DNA of 9,895 nucleotides, taken from contig CABSNX010000060.1 in assembly GCA_902479205.1 (NCBI GenBank), forward strand, positions 1-9,895, in the 5' to 3' direction. Both the position numbers and the translations under genes were made by a program. The DNA comes from an uncultured Collinsella sp. (GTDB lineage: Bacteria > Actinomycetota > Coriobacteriia > Coriobacteriales > Coriobacteriaceae). Below, one piece after another: positions 1 to 6,451 of the stretch; within the stretch, counting starts at the first letter, position 1, and every line of letters begins with the position of its first letter. The notes beneath the pieces were generated by a model. That model did no database searches. It was not told the DNA's origin and was given only the letters and a program-made list of their open reading frames with translations.

Positions 1-49
1 ACGAGATACTGATCGGTCTCGTGGGCTCGGAGATGTGTATAAGAGACAG
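1..49 (+). other. Nextera read-2/i7 sequencing adapter (not genomic)
   Basis: This is library-construction sequence left in the assembly. Bases 1-7 are the end of the P7 primer (ACGAGAT), 8-15 an 8-base index (ACTGATCG; from memory the reverse complement of index N727), 16-30 the read-2 adapter (GTCTCGTGGGCTCGG) and 31-49 the 19-bp Tn5 mosaic end AGATGTGTATAAGAGACAG. Any reading frame entering these bases is artificial; the plus-strand peptide beginning MYKRQ is a familiar adapter translation. Genomic sequence starts at base 50. Confidence 0.98.
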
Positions 50-637
50 GCCGTTGTCGAAGTAGATGATCTTGGCGTCCTCGCCGCCCAGCTCGATAGC
101 GACATCGGTGGCCGGGATGAGGGTCTCGACGGCGCGCTTGCTGGCGATGACCTCCTGGACAAACTCCAGGTCGAGCCACTGGGACAGCAGCAGGCCGCCC
201 GAGCCGGTAATGGCGCAGGTCATCTGGGCCGTCGGTAGCACAGTCGCAGCGCCCTCGAACAGGTCGCGGGCGCAGGCGCGGACGTCGGTGTGGTGGCGCT
301 GGTACTTGGCGTAGACGATCTGGTTGTCGTCGTTGAGCACGGCAAGCTTGACGGTGGTGGAGCCCACGTCGATGCCCAGGTGCAGGTTGCCGTGGGCGTT
401 GTCGGGGTTGAAGATCGCGCCTTCGGGGGCCCGGCCGGCGGCTACGGGCTCAGCGGCGGTGGCGGGCTCGCTGGCGACGGACGTCTCCCCTGCCACGTTC
501 TTGGCATCGGCAACTGCCTCAGCGACTTTCTCGGCAGCGGCGGTCGCGGCCTTCTGCGCGGCGTCCATCACGACGGGCGCGGCCTCACGCGCGGCAGCGA
601 CCATACGGTCCTTAATGCCCTCGACGAGTTTGCTCAT
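50..637 (-). CDS. Acyl-CoA dehydratase activase-like (BcrAD/BadFG/HgdC family) protein, N-terminal part only
   Basis: The first 196 codons are present; the gene runs into the adapter. Residues 1-75 are an Ala/Glu/Val-rich, low-complexity, probably helical extension. The ASKHA ATPase fold begins near residue 85, with phosphate-1 motif GIDVGSTTVK (88-97) and a second nucleotide-binding block VAIELGGEDAKI (179-190). Known family members use ATP hydrolysis to drive electrons into 2-hydroxyacyl-CoA dehydratases through a [4Fe-4S] cluster between two subunits. Where HgdC-type activases have the cluster cysteine (about SEITCHAKGA), this protein has QEVIASKRAV, with Ala165 in its place. That form, and the ELGGEDAK wording, resemble the first ASKHA domain of very large fused activase/DUF2229/dehydratase-like proteins, so the full gene may exceed 1000 codons (inference). 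The ATG at 637 has AGGAG 6 nt upstream. It starts 12 bp after the TetR stop, so the two are probably co-transcribed. Partner and substrate cannot be named. Confidence 0.85.
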
Positions 638-649
638 CTGTCTCTCCTC

Positions 650-1360
650 TTAGTTGTTGGACTCGACGGTTGCGGCGGTGTCGACCGCGTCCTCGAGCTG
701 CAAGTTCAATAGCTTCATGCCGTATTCCGGCACGTTGATATCGATGGGTTGGCCATATAGGTCGCCGGGACGCACAAAGGCGATAACCGTCATAATGCGC
801 GCCATGGCCTCGGGCGATTCGGTGAGGCCGCGCTCAAACCAGCGCTGGATCAGGCCAACCTCGGCACTCACGACATAGGTAACGTAGTAGTCAAAGAACG
901 TGCCCAGCGCCAGGCCCAAGATGCCCGTCTGTGCACGAGGCACCACGGCCTCACGCGCGGTGTCGATGATCCTTTTAATGAAGGCCTGGTCGCCGCCCGG
1001 ACCCAGCAGCGCACCGATTAAGTCGCGATTGGCCGCAAGATAACGCAGCAGCTCAACCGAACCGGGTGCCGGCTCGAGCTCATCGATGTTGTGATAGAGG
1101 TCGGGCAGCTGAGCTGCGGTGATGAGCTCAATGCGCTCACGGATCTCGGCCAGCAAGCCGTCCTCGATTTGATTGATAAAGTCGGGGATATCGCGGTAAT
1201 GCGAATAGAACGTGCGACGCGTAAGGCCAGCGCGCTCGGTGAGCGACGCGACATTAATGCGCGAAAGGTCGCCGCTTTCGGCAAGCTCGCTAGCAAGTGC
1301 CTGGCGAAGGGCACGCTGCGAGCGAAGGGACCGGCGGTCGCATTTCTCGAGCTGGGACAA
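650..1360 (-). CDS. TetR/AcrR-family transcriptional regulator
   Basis: A 236-residue predicted DNA-binding repressor. The N-terminal HTH is at about residues 35-57: INVASLTERAGLTRRTFYSHY matches the TetR pattern of a short helix, AGLTRRTFY recognition helix and HY boundary. Residues 60-236 form the alpha-helical ligand-binding and dimerisation part, which is too divergent to predict a ligand. The length is slightly above the typical 190-220. The start is TTG at 1360, chosen because AAGGAGG ends 4 nt upstream; the nearest ATG is out of frame. It lies 12 bp upstream of the activase-like gene on the same strand, and palindromes resembling operators lie 22-70 bp upstream of its start. The simplest model is a self-regulating repressor that also controls the activase-like gene (inference). 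Confidence 0.9.
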   Translation of the reverse strand: MSQLEKCDRRSLRSQRALRQALASELAESGDLSRINVASLTERAGLTRRTFYSHYRDIPDFINQIEDGLLAEIRERIELITAAQLPDLYHNIDELEPAPGSVELLRYLAANRDLIGALLGPGGDQAFIKRIIDTAREAVVPRAQTGILGLALGTFFDYYVTYVVSAEVGLIQRWFERGLTESPEAMARIMTVIAFVRPGDLYGQPIDINVPEYGMKLLNLQLEDAVDTAATVESNN

Positions 1361-1381
1361 GCGTCCTCCTTGTTACTCAGC

Positions 1382-1426
1382 CTGTGCGCTATTGCACAGT
1401 GCGAGTATTATTGCACACCGTGTGCA
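1382..1426 (-). promoter_or_regulatory. Probable TetR operator pair / promoter region
   Basis: Two inverted repeats lie upstream of the TTG start of the TetR gene. CTGTGC-N6-GCACAG occupies 1382-1399, and the 15-bp perfect palindrome TGCACAC-C-GTGTGCA occupies 1412-1426. Both contain ATTGCACA as a direct repeat 19 bp apart (1391-1398 and 1410-1417), so half-sites recur about two helical turns apart. On the minus strand TTGATG (1430-1425) could be a -35 overlapping the distal palindrome, with an AT-rich TAATAC nearby, but spacing is not ideal and the promoter boxes are uncertain. Placement and symmetry fit TetR-family autoregulation. Confidence 0.6.
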
Positions 1427-1480
1427 TCAACACGTAAAGGCAATATTTTGGATGTGACGAAGAGACAGTCCCTTGTCGCA

Positions 1481-2338
1481 TTATTCAATGATGGTGCGGG
1501 AGTTTTGCTTGCGCATGGTGGCGAGCATGTGTTTGGGGACGGCGTGGATCATGCAGCTGCCGATGGTCGCGCTCGCGGCGGCTTTAGCTGCATCGCTAGC
1601 GTTTTTGGTCGCATAGCTGTGGCGGAAACGCTTGAGCATGGCAATGTCGTTGCCGCCGTCGCCGTAGACCGCGACCTCGTCCTCGGCAATACCGTAGTAA
1701 CCCGCCAGCCAGGCCACGCTCTCGCCCTTGTTGCACGCTACGTCCGTAATCTCAAACATCACCGGGTCAAACGGCGCGTTGACCACGCGGTCCGAGCGCT
1801 CGACCAAATACGCCTTAAGGTCGCGCTCCAGCTCGGGCGAGGTCACGCGGCAGTTGATCTTGCACACATCGTGGCGCAGGATGTCACCGATCGACCGGTC
1901 GAAATATTGTTCCTCGTGATACCCGCCACGTGCACGCATGCCACGCATCACGATACGCTTGATAGGGCTGTCCTTTTTAAAGCCCGCTTGATGCATCTCG
2001 AACGAACCGCTCGAAAACATGCCATCGGGCGTGGAGCAATCAAAACAGATGTCCGGGAACGCCTTGAGCAGCTCCTCGGTAACCTGCGGGTCGATGGTCC
2101 AGGTCTTGAGCACCTCACCATGGCTGTCACGCACGATGGATCCGTTGGAGCAGCAGGCGTCGAGTGCCAGACCTGTAAAGCCATGCTCGCCGATCGGCAG
2201 CGTCGAGCGTCCGGTCGCGGGAACCACATGCAGGCCAGCCTCGGTCAGCTCGCGAATGGCACGGCGAATGGTCCCGTCTGCCTCGTGCAGGGCATTCAAC
2301 AGCGTTCCGTCTAAGTCACTCGCAAACATCTTGATCAT
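1481..2338 (-). CDS. Cof-type HAD-IIB family phosphatase
   Basis: A 285-residue cytosolic haloacid-dehalogenase-fold hydrolase, probably a sugar-phosphate or cofactor phosphatase; the substrate cannot be told from sequence. Motif I is SDLDGTLLN at residues 7-15 (nucleophile Asp8, acid/base Asp10). Motif II Thr42 lies in VPATGRST. The motif III lysine is probably in CNKGESVAWL (about 204). Motif IV is GDGGND (226-231). Residues about 85-190 form the C2 cap that marks type IIB. The length is typical (260-290). The ATG at 2338 places AGGAG 10 nt upstream; the in-frame ATG at 2344, only 4 nt from AGGAG, is an alternative adding two residues. It has its own likely promoter and appears to be a single-gene unit, 120 bp upstream of the TetR gene on the same strand. 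Confidence 0.9.
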   Translation of the reverse strand: MIKMFASDLDGTLLNALHEADGTIRRAIRELTEAGLHVVPATGRSTLPIGEHGFTGLALDACCSNGSIVRDSHGEVLKTWTIDPQVTEELLKAFPDICFDCSTPDGMFSSGSFEMHQAGFKKDSPIKRIVMRGMRARGGYHEEQYFDRSIGDILRHDVCKINCRVTSPELERDLKAYLVERSDRVVNAPFDPVMFEITDVACNKGESVAWLAGYYGIAEDEVAVYGDGGNDIAMLKRFRHSYATKNASDAAKAAASATIGSCMIHAVPKHMLATMRKQNSRTIIE

Positions 2339-2366
2339 GGGCATGCCTCTCCTTCGTCTGCACGAT

Positions 2367-2394
2367 ATTGTAGACGAGAACGGGCACATCCCAA
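2367..2394 (-). promoter_or_regulatory. Predicted sigma-70 promoter for the HAD phosphatase gene
   Basis: On the minus strand TTGGGA (2394-2389) and TACAAT (2372-2367) are separated by 16 bp. The -10 is close to consensus and lies about 23-29 nt upstream of the two candidate start codons, leaving a very short leader that contains the AAGGAG ribosome-binding site. A weak ACGGGC/GCCCGT inverted repeat spans the -35 region (2379-2408) and may be the old terminator of the glnB relic upstream. Confidence 0.45.
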
Positions 2395-2425
2395 GAGAGG
2401 CACGCCCGTCAGGCGAAAGATTGTC

Positions 2426-2524
2426 CTACACCGCGGCGGGGCCGTGTTCGCCGGTACGGATGCGGATAACCTCCTCGACCGGCTCGACCCAAATCTTGCC
2501 GTCTCCAACGGCGCCGCAACCTTG
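2426..2524 (-). pseudogene. glnB: 3' relic of a PII nitrogen-regulatory protein gene
   Basis: Read on the minus strand, this frame encodes QGCGAVGDGKIWVEPVEEVI followed by RIRTGEHGPAAV and a TAG stop at 2428-2426. This closely matches the C-terminal third of PII/GlnB proteins, whose hallmark is (T/S)GxxGDGKIF(V/L)xxVExAxRIRTGExGxxA; Cys stands at the usual Thr/Ser. Full PII proteins are about 112 residues. Upstream of about 2524 the frame stays open into the end of the CmpB-like gene but its translation (Leu/Pro/Ala/Arg-rich) has no PII character: no T-loop, no N-terminal strand. I found no PII-like sequence in the other two minus frames. No start codon or ribosome-binding site serves it. It is best read as the decayed end of a deleted glnB. 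Confidence 0.75.
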
Positions 2525-2598
2525 GAAACGGCGCGGCAACGGGCGCGAAACGAACGGGAAATACGCGAGCAAGGGGGCCGCAAGCACACCCGTCCCGG

Positions 2599-3618
2599 CT
2601 AGCGCCGAAACAGCTCGTGGGCGCGGTCGCGGAGATTAGTTGCTCGAATGACACCTTCGTAGCGATTGATGCGCAGACGCGGGAAAGCGTTAAAGAAGCG
2701 TAGGTCGCGGCGGCTGAGTGACACGCTCGGCACCGGACGGCTCATGCGCTTGCCGGCAAGGCGACGACTGAGTGACGGACGCGGCATGCTCGGCGCGGCA
2801 TCGGCCACGCGGCGGGCAGCGAGCGCCAGGCCGCGAGCACCATCCGAAATAAACGTCGGCATCGAAGCCTTCTCGCGCAGGGCATCGAGCGTCGCGTCGC
2901 CCAGCTCCGCCAGCCACGCGTTAACGGCACGGCTGCGGATATGCGTCTGTGCCACCGAGTCGATCGCCGAATCGGGAATACGTTCGAGCATGGAGTCGGA
3001 CGCATCGGCGAGCGACTCGTTGATGCGGTCGGCAAGGTCGGCCCGGACGCGCTCCAGCTGATCGGACAGACGCCGCCAGCTCGCCAACGAGCATGCCGCG
3101 TCGACCATCATCGCGACCGCGACGATAAAGGCGGACAGCCGCACAATCAGCACCGGCAGATGGCCAAGCAGCCCCAACAATGCCGGCTCCACTAAACGGC
3201 AAATGCACAACGCACCCAAGCCAAACGCGCATGCCCAGTACAGACAGATGCGTCCGTGCAGGTTAAACGGCAGGTGCGAATAGTCCCAAAAGCGAGCGCC
3301 CGTTGTTTTTTCCAGCAGCACGCCTACGCTGTACTCAATCACGCTGCATACGAGCGCTGCAGCGACAAACTGGCTCGACGCGTCAGGAATTCCGCGCAAC
3401 AGCAGCCAGCAGGCTATGCCGCCCACACCATAGATAGGACAACACGGCCCCAGCAAAAATCCGCTGTTGGCGAAGCGTCCTTGGTTGAGCATGGCACAGA
3501 CTGTCGATTCCCATACCCAGCCGCAAAAACCGTAGAAGGCAAACGAGAGCACCAGTGCCGAGAGCGGACAGGTGGCAAGCGTCGCGCCGTCAAATGCCAT
3601 GTCGATCGCGGTCCCCAC
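2599..3618 (-). CDS. CmpB-like putative ABC-transporter permease family (PF06541) membrane protein
   Basis: A 339-residue membrane protein of unknown role. Family motifs are visible: GWVWES (33-38), GFLLGPCCPIYG (53-64), then Glu95-Tyr96, LLEKTTGARFWDYS (101-114) and N-LHGRIC (119-125). Five hydrophobic segments fall at about residues 18-44, 54-75, 83-103, 124-150 and 154-180. Residues 181-339 form a soluble Arg-rich tail with no recognised domain. Despite the family name there is no ATPase or binding-protein gene beside it, so a transport role is unproven. The start is GTG at 3618, with AGGAG 10 nt upstream; an in-frame ATG at 3600 would leave that site 28 nt away. It follows the HD gene by 35 bp, probably as one transcript. 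Confidence 0.8.
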   Translation of the reverse strand: MGTAIDMAFDGATLATCPLSALVLSFAFYGFCGWVWESTVCAMLNQGRFANSGFLLGPCCPIYGVGGIACWLLLRGIPDASSQFVAAALVCSVIEYSVGVLLEKTTGARFWDYSHLPFNLHGRICLYWACAFGLGALCICRLVEPALLGLLGHLPVLIVRLSAFIVAVAMMVDAACSLASWRRLSDQLERVRADLADRINESLADASDSMLERIPDSAIDSVAQTHIRSRAVNAWLAELGDATLDALREKASMPTFISDGARGLALAARRVADAAPSMPRPSLSRRLAGKRMSRPVPSVSLSRRDLRFFNAFPRLRINRYEGVIRATNLRDRAHELFRR

Positions 3619-3653
3619 CGTCTACCCTCTCCTCTTCTCGCTCGATGCTTTAC

Positions 3654-4157
3654 TCACGCCATCGTCCACCCACCCTTGCGCGGCAGACGACCGGCGACCG
3701 TCTCGCGCAGCGCGCACCATTTATCCGCCAGGCACACAATCCATGCCTCACGACACGTCGGCGGCACCGGCACCAGCGGAAACATATGGCGCACGATAAT
3801 ATTCCGCTCGCACGACGTCAGCTCAAAATCTTCCTCGGCGCGTGCCAGGGCAAAAAACGGGTGGCGAAAGCCATGCAGTCGATGGCTCGGGTCGGGGTCG
3901 TGCCAATCGTAGAGAAAGTAATCGTGTAACAAGGCTCCGCGCAACAACGAGGCGCGGTCGACCGAGACACCGACGCGGCCCAGGCGCTCGGCAAAGGACA
4001 GACTTGCCCGCGCCACCGAGGTCACATGCGCATACACCGTCACATCGCCATGCTGAATAAACTCGCGCGTCAGGTCCAGACGGCCCACCTGTGCCAGTTG
4101 ACGGGCAGCATGGTCTACTTCGCACGCGATTTTCTCGGCACGAACGACATCGGACAT
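3654..4157 (-). CDS. HD-domain family hydrolase
   Basis: A 167-residue cytosolic protein of the HD metal-dependent phosphohydrolase superfamily. Candidate metal ligands are the early histidines (His36 in FIQHGD, His44 in VYAHV), the HD pair His78-Asp79 in ALLHDYFLYDWHD, His95 and His99 in LHGFRHP, His124 in HMFPL, and Asp145 in LADK. This matches a compact stand-alone group in which HGFxHP and HMFPL are conserved; the substrate is unknown. The ATG at 4157 has AAGGAGG 4 nt upstream, the same geometry as the TetR gene; an upstream in-frame ATG at 4229 has no such site and adds 24 unlike residues. It is first in an apparent two-gene unit with the CmpB-like gene and divergent from the DXS-like gene. 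Confidence 0.85.
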   Translation of the reverse strand: MSDVVRAEKIACEVDHAARQLAQVGRLDLTREFIQHGDVTVYAHVTSVARASLSFAERLGRVGVSVDRASLLRGALLHDYFLYDWHDPDPSHRLHGFRHPFFALARAEEDFELTSCERNIIVRHMFPLVPVPPTCREAWIVCLADKWCALRETVAGRLPRKGGWTMA

Positions 4158-4385
4158 GCTGCCTCCTTCCAGCGACTCACGACGACAAGCCACAGCCCGT
4201 GCGCAATCGATAAAAACATCATGGAACACATCAGTATGGCATCGGACAAAACGTTTTGCCCCACCAGTTGGCGAATTACCGCGCCGCCGTCACATATCAA
4301 ACGCCAAAATGTGCGAGACTGTTTTGTGCAATTGTGCCGGCCGAGGGAGCGCCGGCGCTCGATTCGCATGGAGTAACCCACAACG
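4158..4385. promoter_or_regulatory. Divergent intergenic region with two perfect palindromes
   Basis: This 228-bp gap must hold the promoters of both the HD/CmpB-like unit (leftward) and the DXS-like gene (rightward). I could not identify convincing -35/-10 pairs for either. Two perfect palindromes stand out: CAAAACGTTTTG (4247-4258) and GAGCGCCGGCGCTC (4347-4360). The second ends 25 nt before the DXS-like ATG and could form a leader hairpin; a competing pairing GCCGGC-N9-GCCGGC overlaps it. No riboswitch is recognised. Confidence 0.4.
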
Positions 4386-6167
4386 ATGCTGCTTACGCAA
4401 ACGACAACGCCCGAGGACGTCAAGGCTCTTAATCGCGCCGAGCTCCCGCAGCTCTGCGATGAGATTCGCCACGCCATCCTCGAAAGCTCCGCCGCTGTCG
4501 GCGGACACGTTGCCCCCAACCTGGGCGTCGTTGAGCTTACGGTCGCGCTCCATCGCGTGTTTAACTCCCCTATCGACAAGATAGTCTTTGACGTTTCGCA
4601 CCAGACCTACGCCCACAAGGCGCTGACTGGGCGCGCGTACACTTATATCGATTCGAAGCGCTTTGGCGAGGCCTCTGGCTTTGCCAATCCCGACGAGTCC
4701 GAACACGACCTGTTCGCCATGGGCCATACCTCCACGTCGGTGAGCCTGGGCTGCGGCCTTGCCCACGCGCGCGACCTGGCGGGCGATACGTACAACGTCA
4801 TCACCATCATTGGCGACGGCTCGCTTTCGGGTGGCCTGGCGTTTGAGGGCTTCAACAATGCCGCCGAACTCGATAGCAACCTGATCATCATCGTCAACGA
4901 TAACGACCAGTCCATCGCCGAAAACCACGGTGGCCTATATCGCAATCTGGCCGAGCTGCGCGCCAGCGACGGCACCTGTGAGCGCAACGTTTTCCGCGCG
5001 ATGGGGCTCGACTACCGCTATCTGGACGCCGGTAACGATGTGTTGGCCCTCGTCGACGCGTTGCAGGAACTGCGCAATATCGATCATCCCATCGTGCTGC
5101 ACGTCTCCACCGCCAAGGGCAAGGGCTTTGAGCCGGCCCAGAGCGACCCCGAGCGCTGGCACCACGTGGGTCCGTTTGATATGGCGACTGGCCGCAAGCT
5201 CTGCCCGGGCCATCCGAGCGAGCCCGCACCGCGCACCTATGCCGACATTACGGGCGAGGCGCTCAGCGCCGCCATCGGGCGCGATCCGCAGGTCGTGGGC
5301 ATCACGGCTGCCACGCCCTACATCATGGGCTTTACACCCGAGCTTCGCGCTGCCGCCGGCAAACAGTTCGTCGATGTGGGCATTGCCGAGGAGCACGCTG
5401 TGACCTTTGCCACCGCGCTTGCGCACTCGGGCGCCAAGCCAGTCTTTGGTGTGTACGGCACGTTTTTGCAGCGCGCCTACGACGAACTGTGGCACGACCT
5501 GTGCCTCAACGATGCCCCCGCAACCATCTTGGTGTTTGGCGCGTCGATCTTTGGCACCACATCCGAGACGCACCTCTCGTTCTTTGATATTTCCATGCTG
5601 GGCGCTCTTCCCAACATGCACTACTTGGCGCCGGCCTGTATGGAGGAATACCTGTCCATGCTGAGCTGGTCGCTCGACCACCGCGAGCATCCCGTGGCGA
5701 TTCGTGTACCGGGCATCGGCCTGGTAAGCCGTCCCGACCTTGCGCCCGCCGAGGGCACCGATTATGGCATCGTGCGCTACGACGTGGTGCGCCAGGGTCG
5801 CGACGTAGCAGTGCTCGCGCTCGGCGATTTCTTTGAGCTGGGCGAGCGCGTGGCAAACCGCTTGGCTGCCGAGTACGGTATCGAGGCCACGCTCGTCAAC
5901 CCGCGCTTTGCAACCGAGCTTGACCGCGAGTTCCTCGACAGCCTTGCCGCCGAGCATCGCGTCGTCGTCACCCTCGAGGACGGCATCTTGGACGGCGGCT
6001 GGGGCGAGCGCGTGACATGTTATCTGGCCTGCACGCCGCTGCGCACGCGCACCTTCGGCATCGCCAAGGGCTTCCCCGACCGCTACGACCCCAACGAACT
6101 GCTTGCGCAGAACGGCATGACGGTCGAGAACATGGCCGCCGAAGCCGTAAGGCTACTCAACGAGTAA
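4386..6167 (+). CDS. DXS-like thiamine-diphosphate enzyme (transketolase superfamily)
   Basis: A 593-residue cytosolic enzyme clearly related to 1-deoxy-D-xylulose-5-phosphate synthase (DXS), which joins pyruvate and glyceraldehyde 3-phosphate. Domain I (1-265) has His41, His77, GDGSLSGG (143-150) and NDND (171-174), the ThDP/Mg site. Domain II (about 285-445) has catalytic Glu335 in IAEEHAVTF, Tyr357 and Arg363 in YGTFLQRAYD, and His396. Domain III is about 460-593. From Glu335 on, my recalled E. coli numbering aligns with a constant offset of 35. At that offset the DXS phosphate-binding Arg420 and Arg478 are Gly385 and Gly443, and Asp427 is Thr392. The long loop between the ThDP motif and the domain I end is shorter than in E. 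coli (about 620 residues). True DXS activity is therefore doubtful; an unphosphorylated acceptor is possible (inference). The start ATG has only a distant GGAG (12 nt). It is a single-gene unit ended by a terminator. Confidence 0.85.
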   Translation: MLLTQTTTPEDVKALNRAELPQLCDEIRHAILESSAAVGGHVAPNLGVVELTVALHRVFNSPIDKIVFDVSHQTYAHKALTGRAYTYIDSKRFGEASGFANPDESEHDLFAMGHTSTSVSLGCGLAHARDLAGDTYNVITIIGDGSLSGGLAFEGFNNAAELDSNLIIIVNDNDQSIAENHGGLYRNLAELRASDGTCERNVFRAMGLDYRYLDAGNDVLALVDALQELRNIDHPIVLHVSTAKGKGFEPAQSDPERWHHVGPFDMATGRKLCPGHPSEPAPRTYADITGEALSAAIGRDPQVVGITAATPYIMGFTPELRAAAGKQFVDVGIAEEHAVTFATALAHSGAKPVFGVYGTFLQRAYDELWHDLCLNDAPATILVFGASIFGTTSETHLSFFDISMLGALPNMHYLAPACMEEYLSMLSWSLDHREHPVAIRVPGIGLVSRPDLAPAEGTDYGIVRYDVVRQGRDVAVLALGDFFELGERVANRLAAEYGIEATLVNPRFATELDREFLDSLAAEHRVVVTLEDGILDGGWGERVTCYLACTPLRTRTFGIAKGFPDRYDPNELLAQNGMTVENMAAEAVRLLNE

Positions 6168-6168
6168 G

Positions 6169-6210
6169 AAAACCTCCGCAAGGGAAGCACCCCTGCGGAG
6201 GTTTTAATTT
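6169..6210 (+). terminator. Intrinsic terminator of the DXS-like gene
   Basis: A perfect 12-bp stem, AAAACCTCCGCA (6169-6180) and TGCGGAGGTTTT (6194-6205), with a 13-nt loop and a T-rich tail (TTTTAATTTT) begins one base after the TAA stop. The A-run on the 5' side means it could also stop transcription from the opposite strand. Confidence 0.92.
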
Positions 6211-6223
6211 TCGCGACGCGATT

Positions 6224-6441
6224 ATCTCAATCTGTAACATCTAGGGCCCGAATTCTCGTCTAACTGTTACAGATCTAGATAAGACGTCTTAGTCCCAGAC
6301 CTTTGTCTCAATCTGTAACAGATAGAGACCTTTTGTCCGTCCAGATGTTACAGATTGAGACATTCGAATTCCCCTGAAGAGATAATCTCGATCTGTAACA
6401 GGTAGAACCCATTTCCTCGTCTAACTGTTACAGATTGAGAC
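6224..6441. repeat. Array of three 57-bp inverted-repeat units (core ATCTGTAACA / TGTTACAGAT)
   Basis: Three units, 6224-6280, 6305-6361 and 6385-6441, each have 16-bp arms around a spacer of exactly 25 bp; gaps between units are 24 and 23 bp, giving a period of 80-81 bp. Unit 2 is perfect: GTCTCAATCTGTAACA against TGTTACAGATTGAGAC. Unit 1 has two arm mismatches (right arm TGTTACAGATCTAGAT). Unit 3 has left arm ATCTCGATCTGTAACA, with mismatches at its outer end and at the G. The 10-base core is identical in all six arms. The 25-bp loops are also related: each has TAG near its start, CC around positions 9-10 and CGTC in its last third; units 1 and 3 share CTCGTCTAAC. Every arm contains the 7-bp palindrome TGTtACA, and within each unit these are 32 bp apart, about three helical turns. 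No protein is encoded. It could be a hairpin repeat family or an operator array for the transporter promoter 110 bp downstream. Confidence 0.9.
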
Positions 6442-6451
6442 AAAGCAGCAA

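Noticed and set aside
290..712. 140-codon plus-strand open frame
   Set aside because: The minus strand here encodes the activase-like protein with recognisable nucleotide-binding motifs; the plus frame is Gly/Val-rich shadow.
1458..1479. Imperfect palindrome GACGAAGAGAC / GTCCCTTGTC just after the HAD stop, as terminator or repeat
   Set aside because: There is no room for a loop, one mismatch and one extra base in the arms, and no T-run; it may be a degenerate repeat but cannot be supported.
1091..2314. 407-codon open frame on the plus strand
   Set aside because: It lies antisense across the TetR and HAD genes, has no family resemblance, and is explained by GC-rich codon bias.
2409..2654. 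Minus-strand open frames as a separate small gene in the glnB-relic interval
   Set aside because: Neither frame has PII or other family character, and they overlap the end of the CmpB-like gene without a ribosome-binding site.
4158..4229. Upstream ATG start for the HD protein
   Set aside because: The extra 24 residues do not fit the family and the internal ATG at 4157 has AAGGAGG in place.
4935..5957. 340-codon open frame on the minus strand
   Set aside because: It is a shadow of the DXS-like gene, which has clear catalytic motifs in its own frame.
6224..6441. CRISPR array
   Set aside because: The repeats alternate in orientation, are only about 16 bp, and the spacers in units 1 and 3 resemble one another; no cas genes are present.
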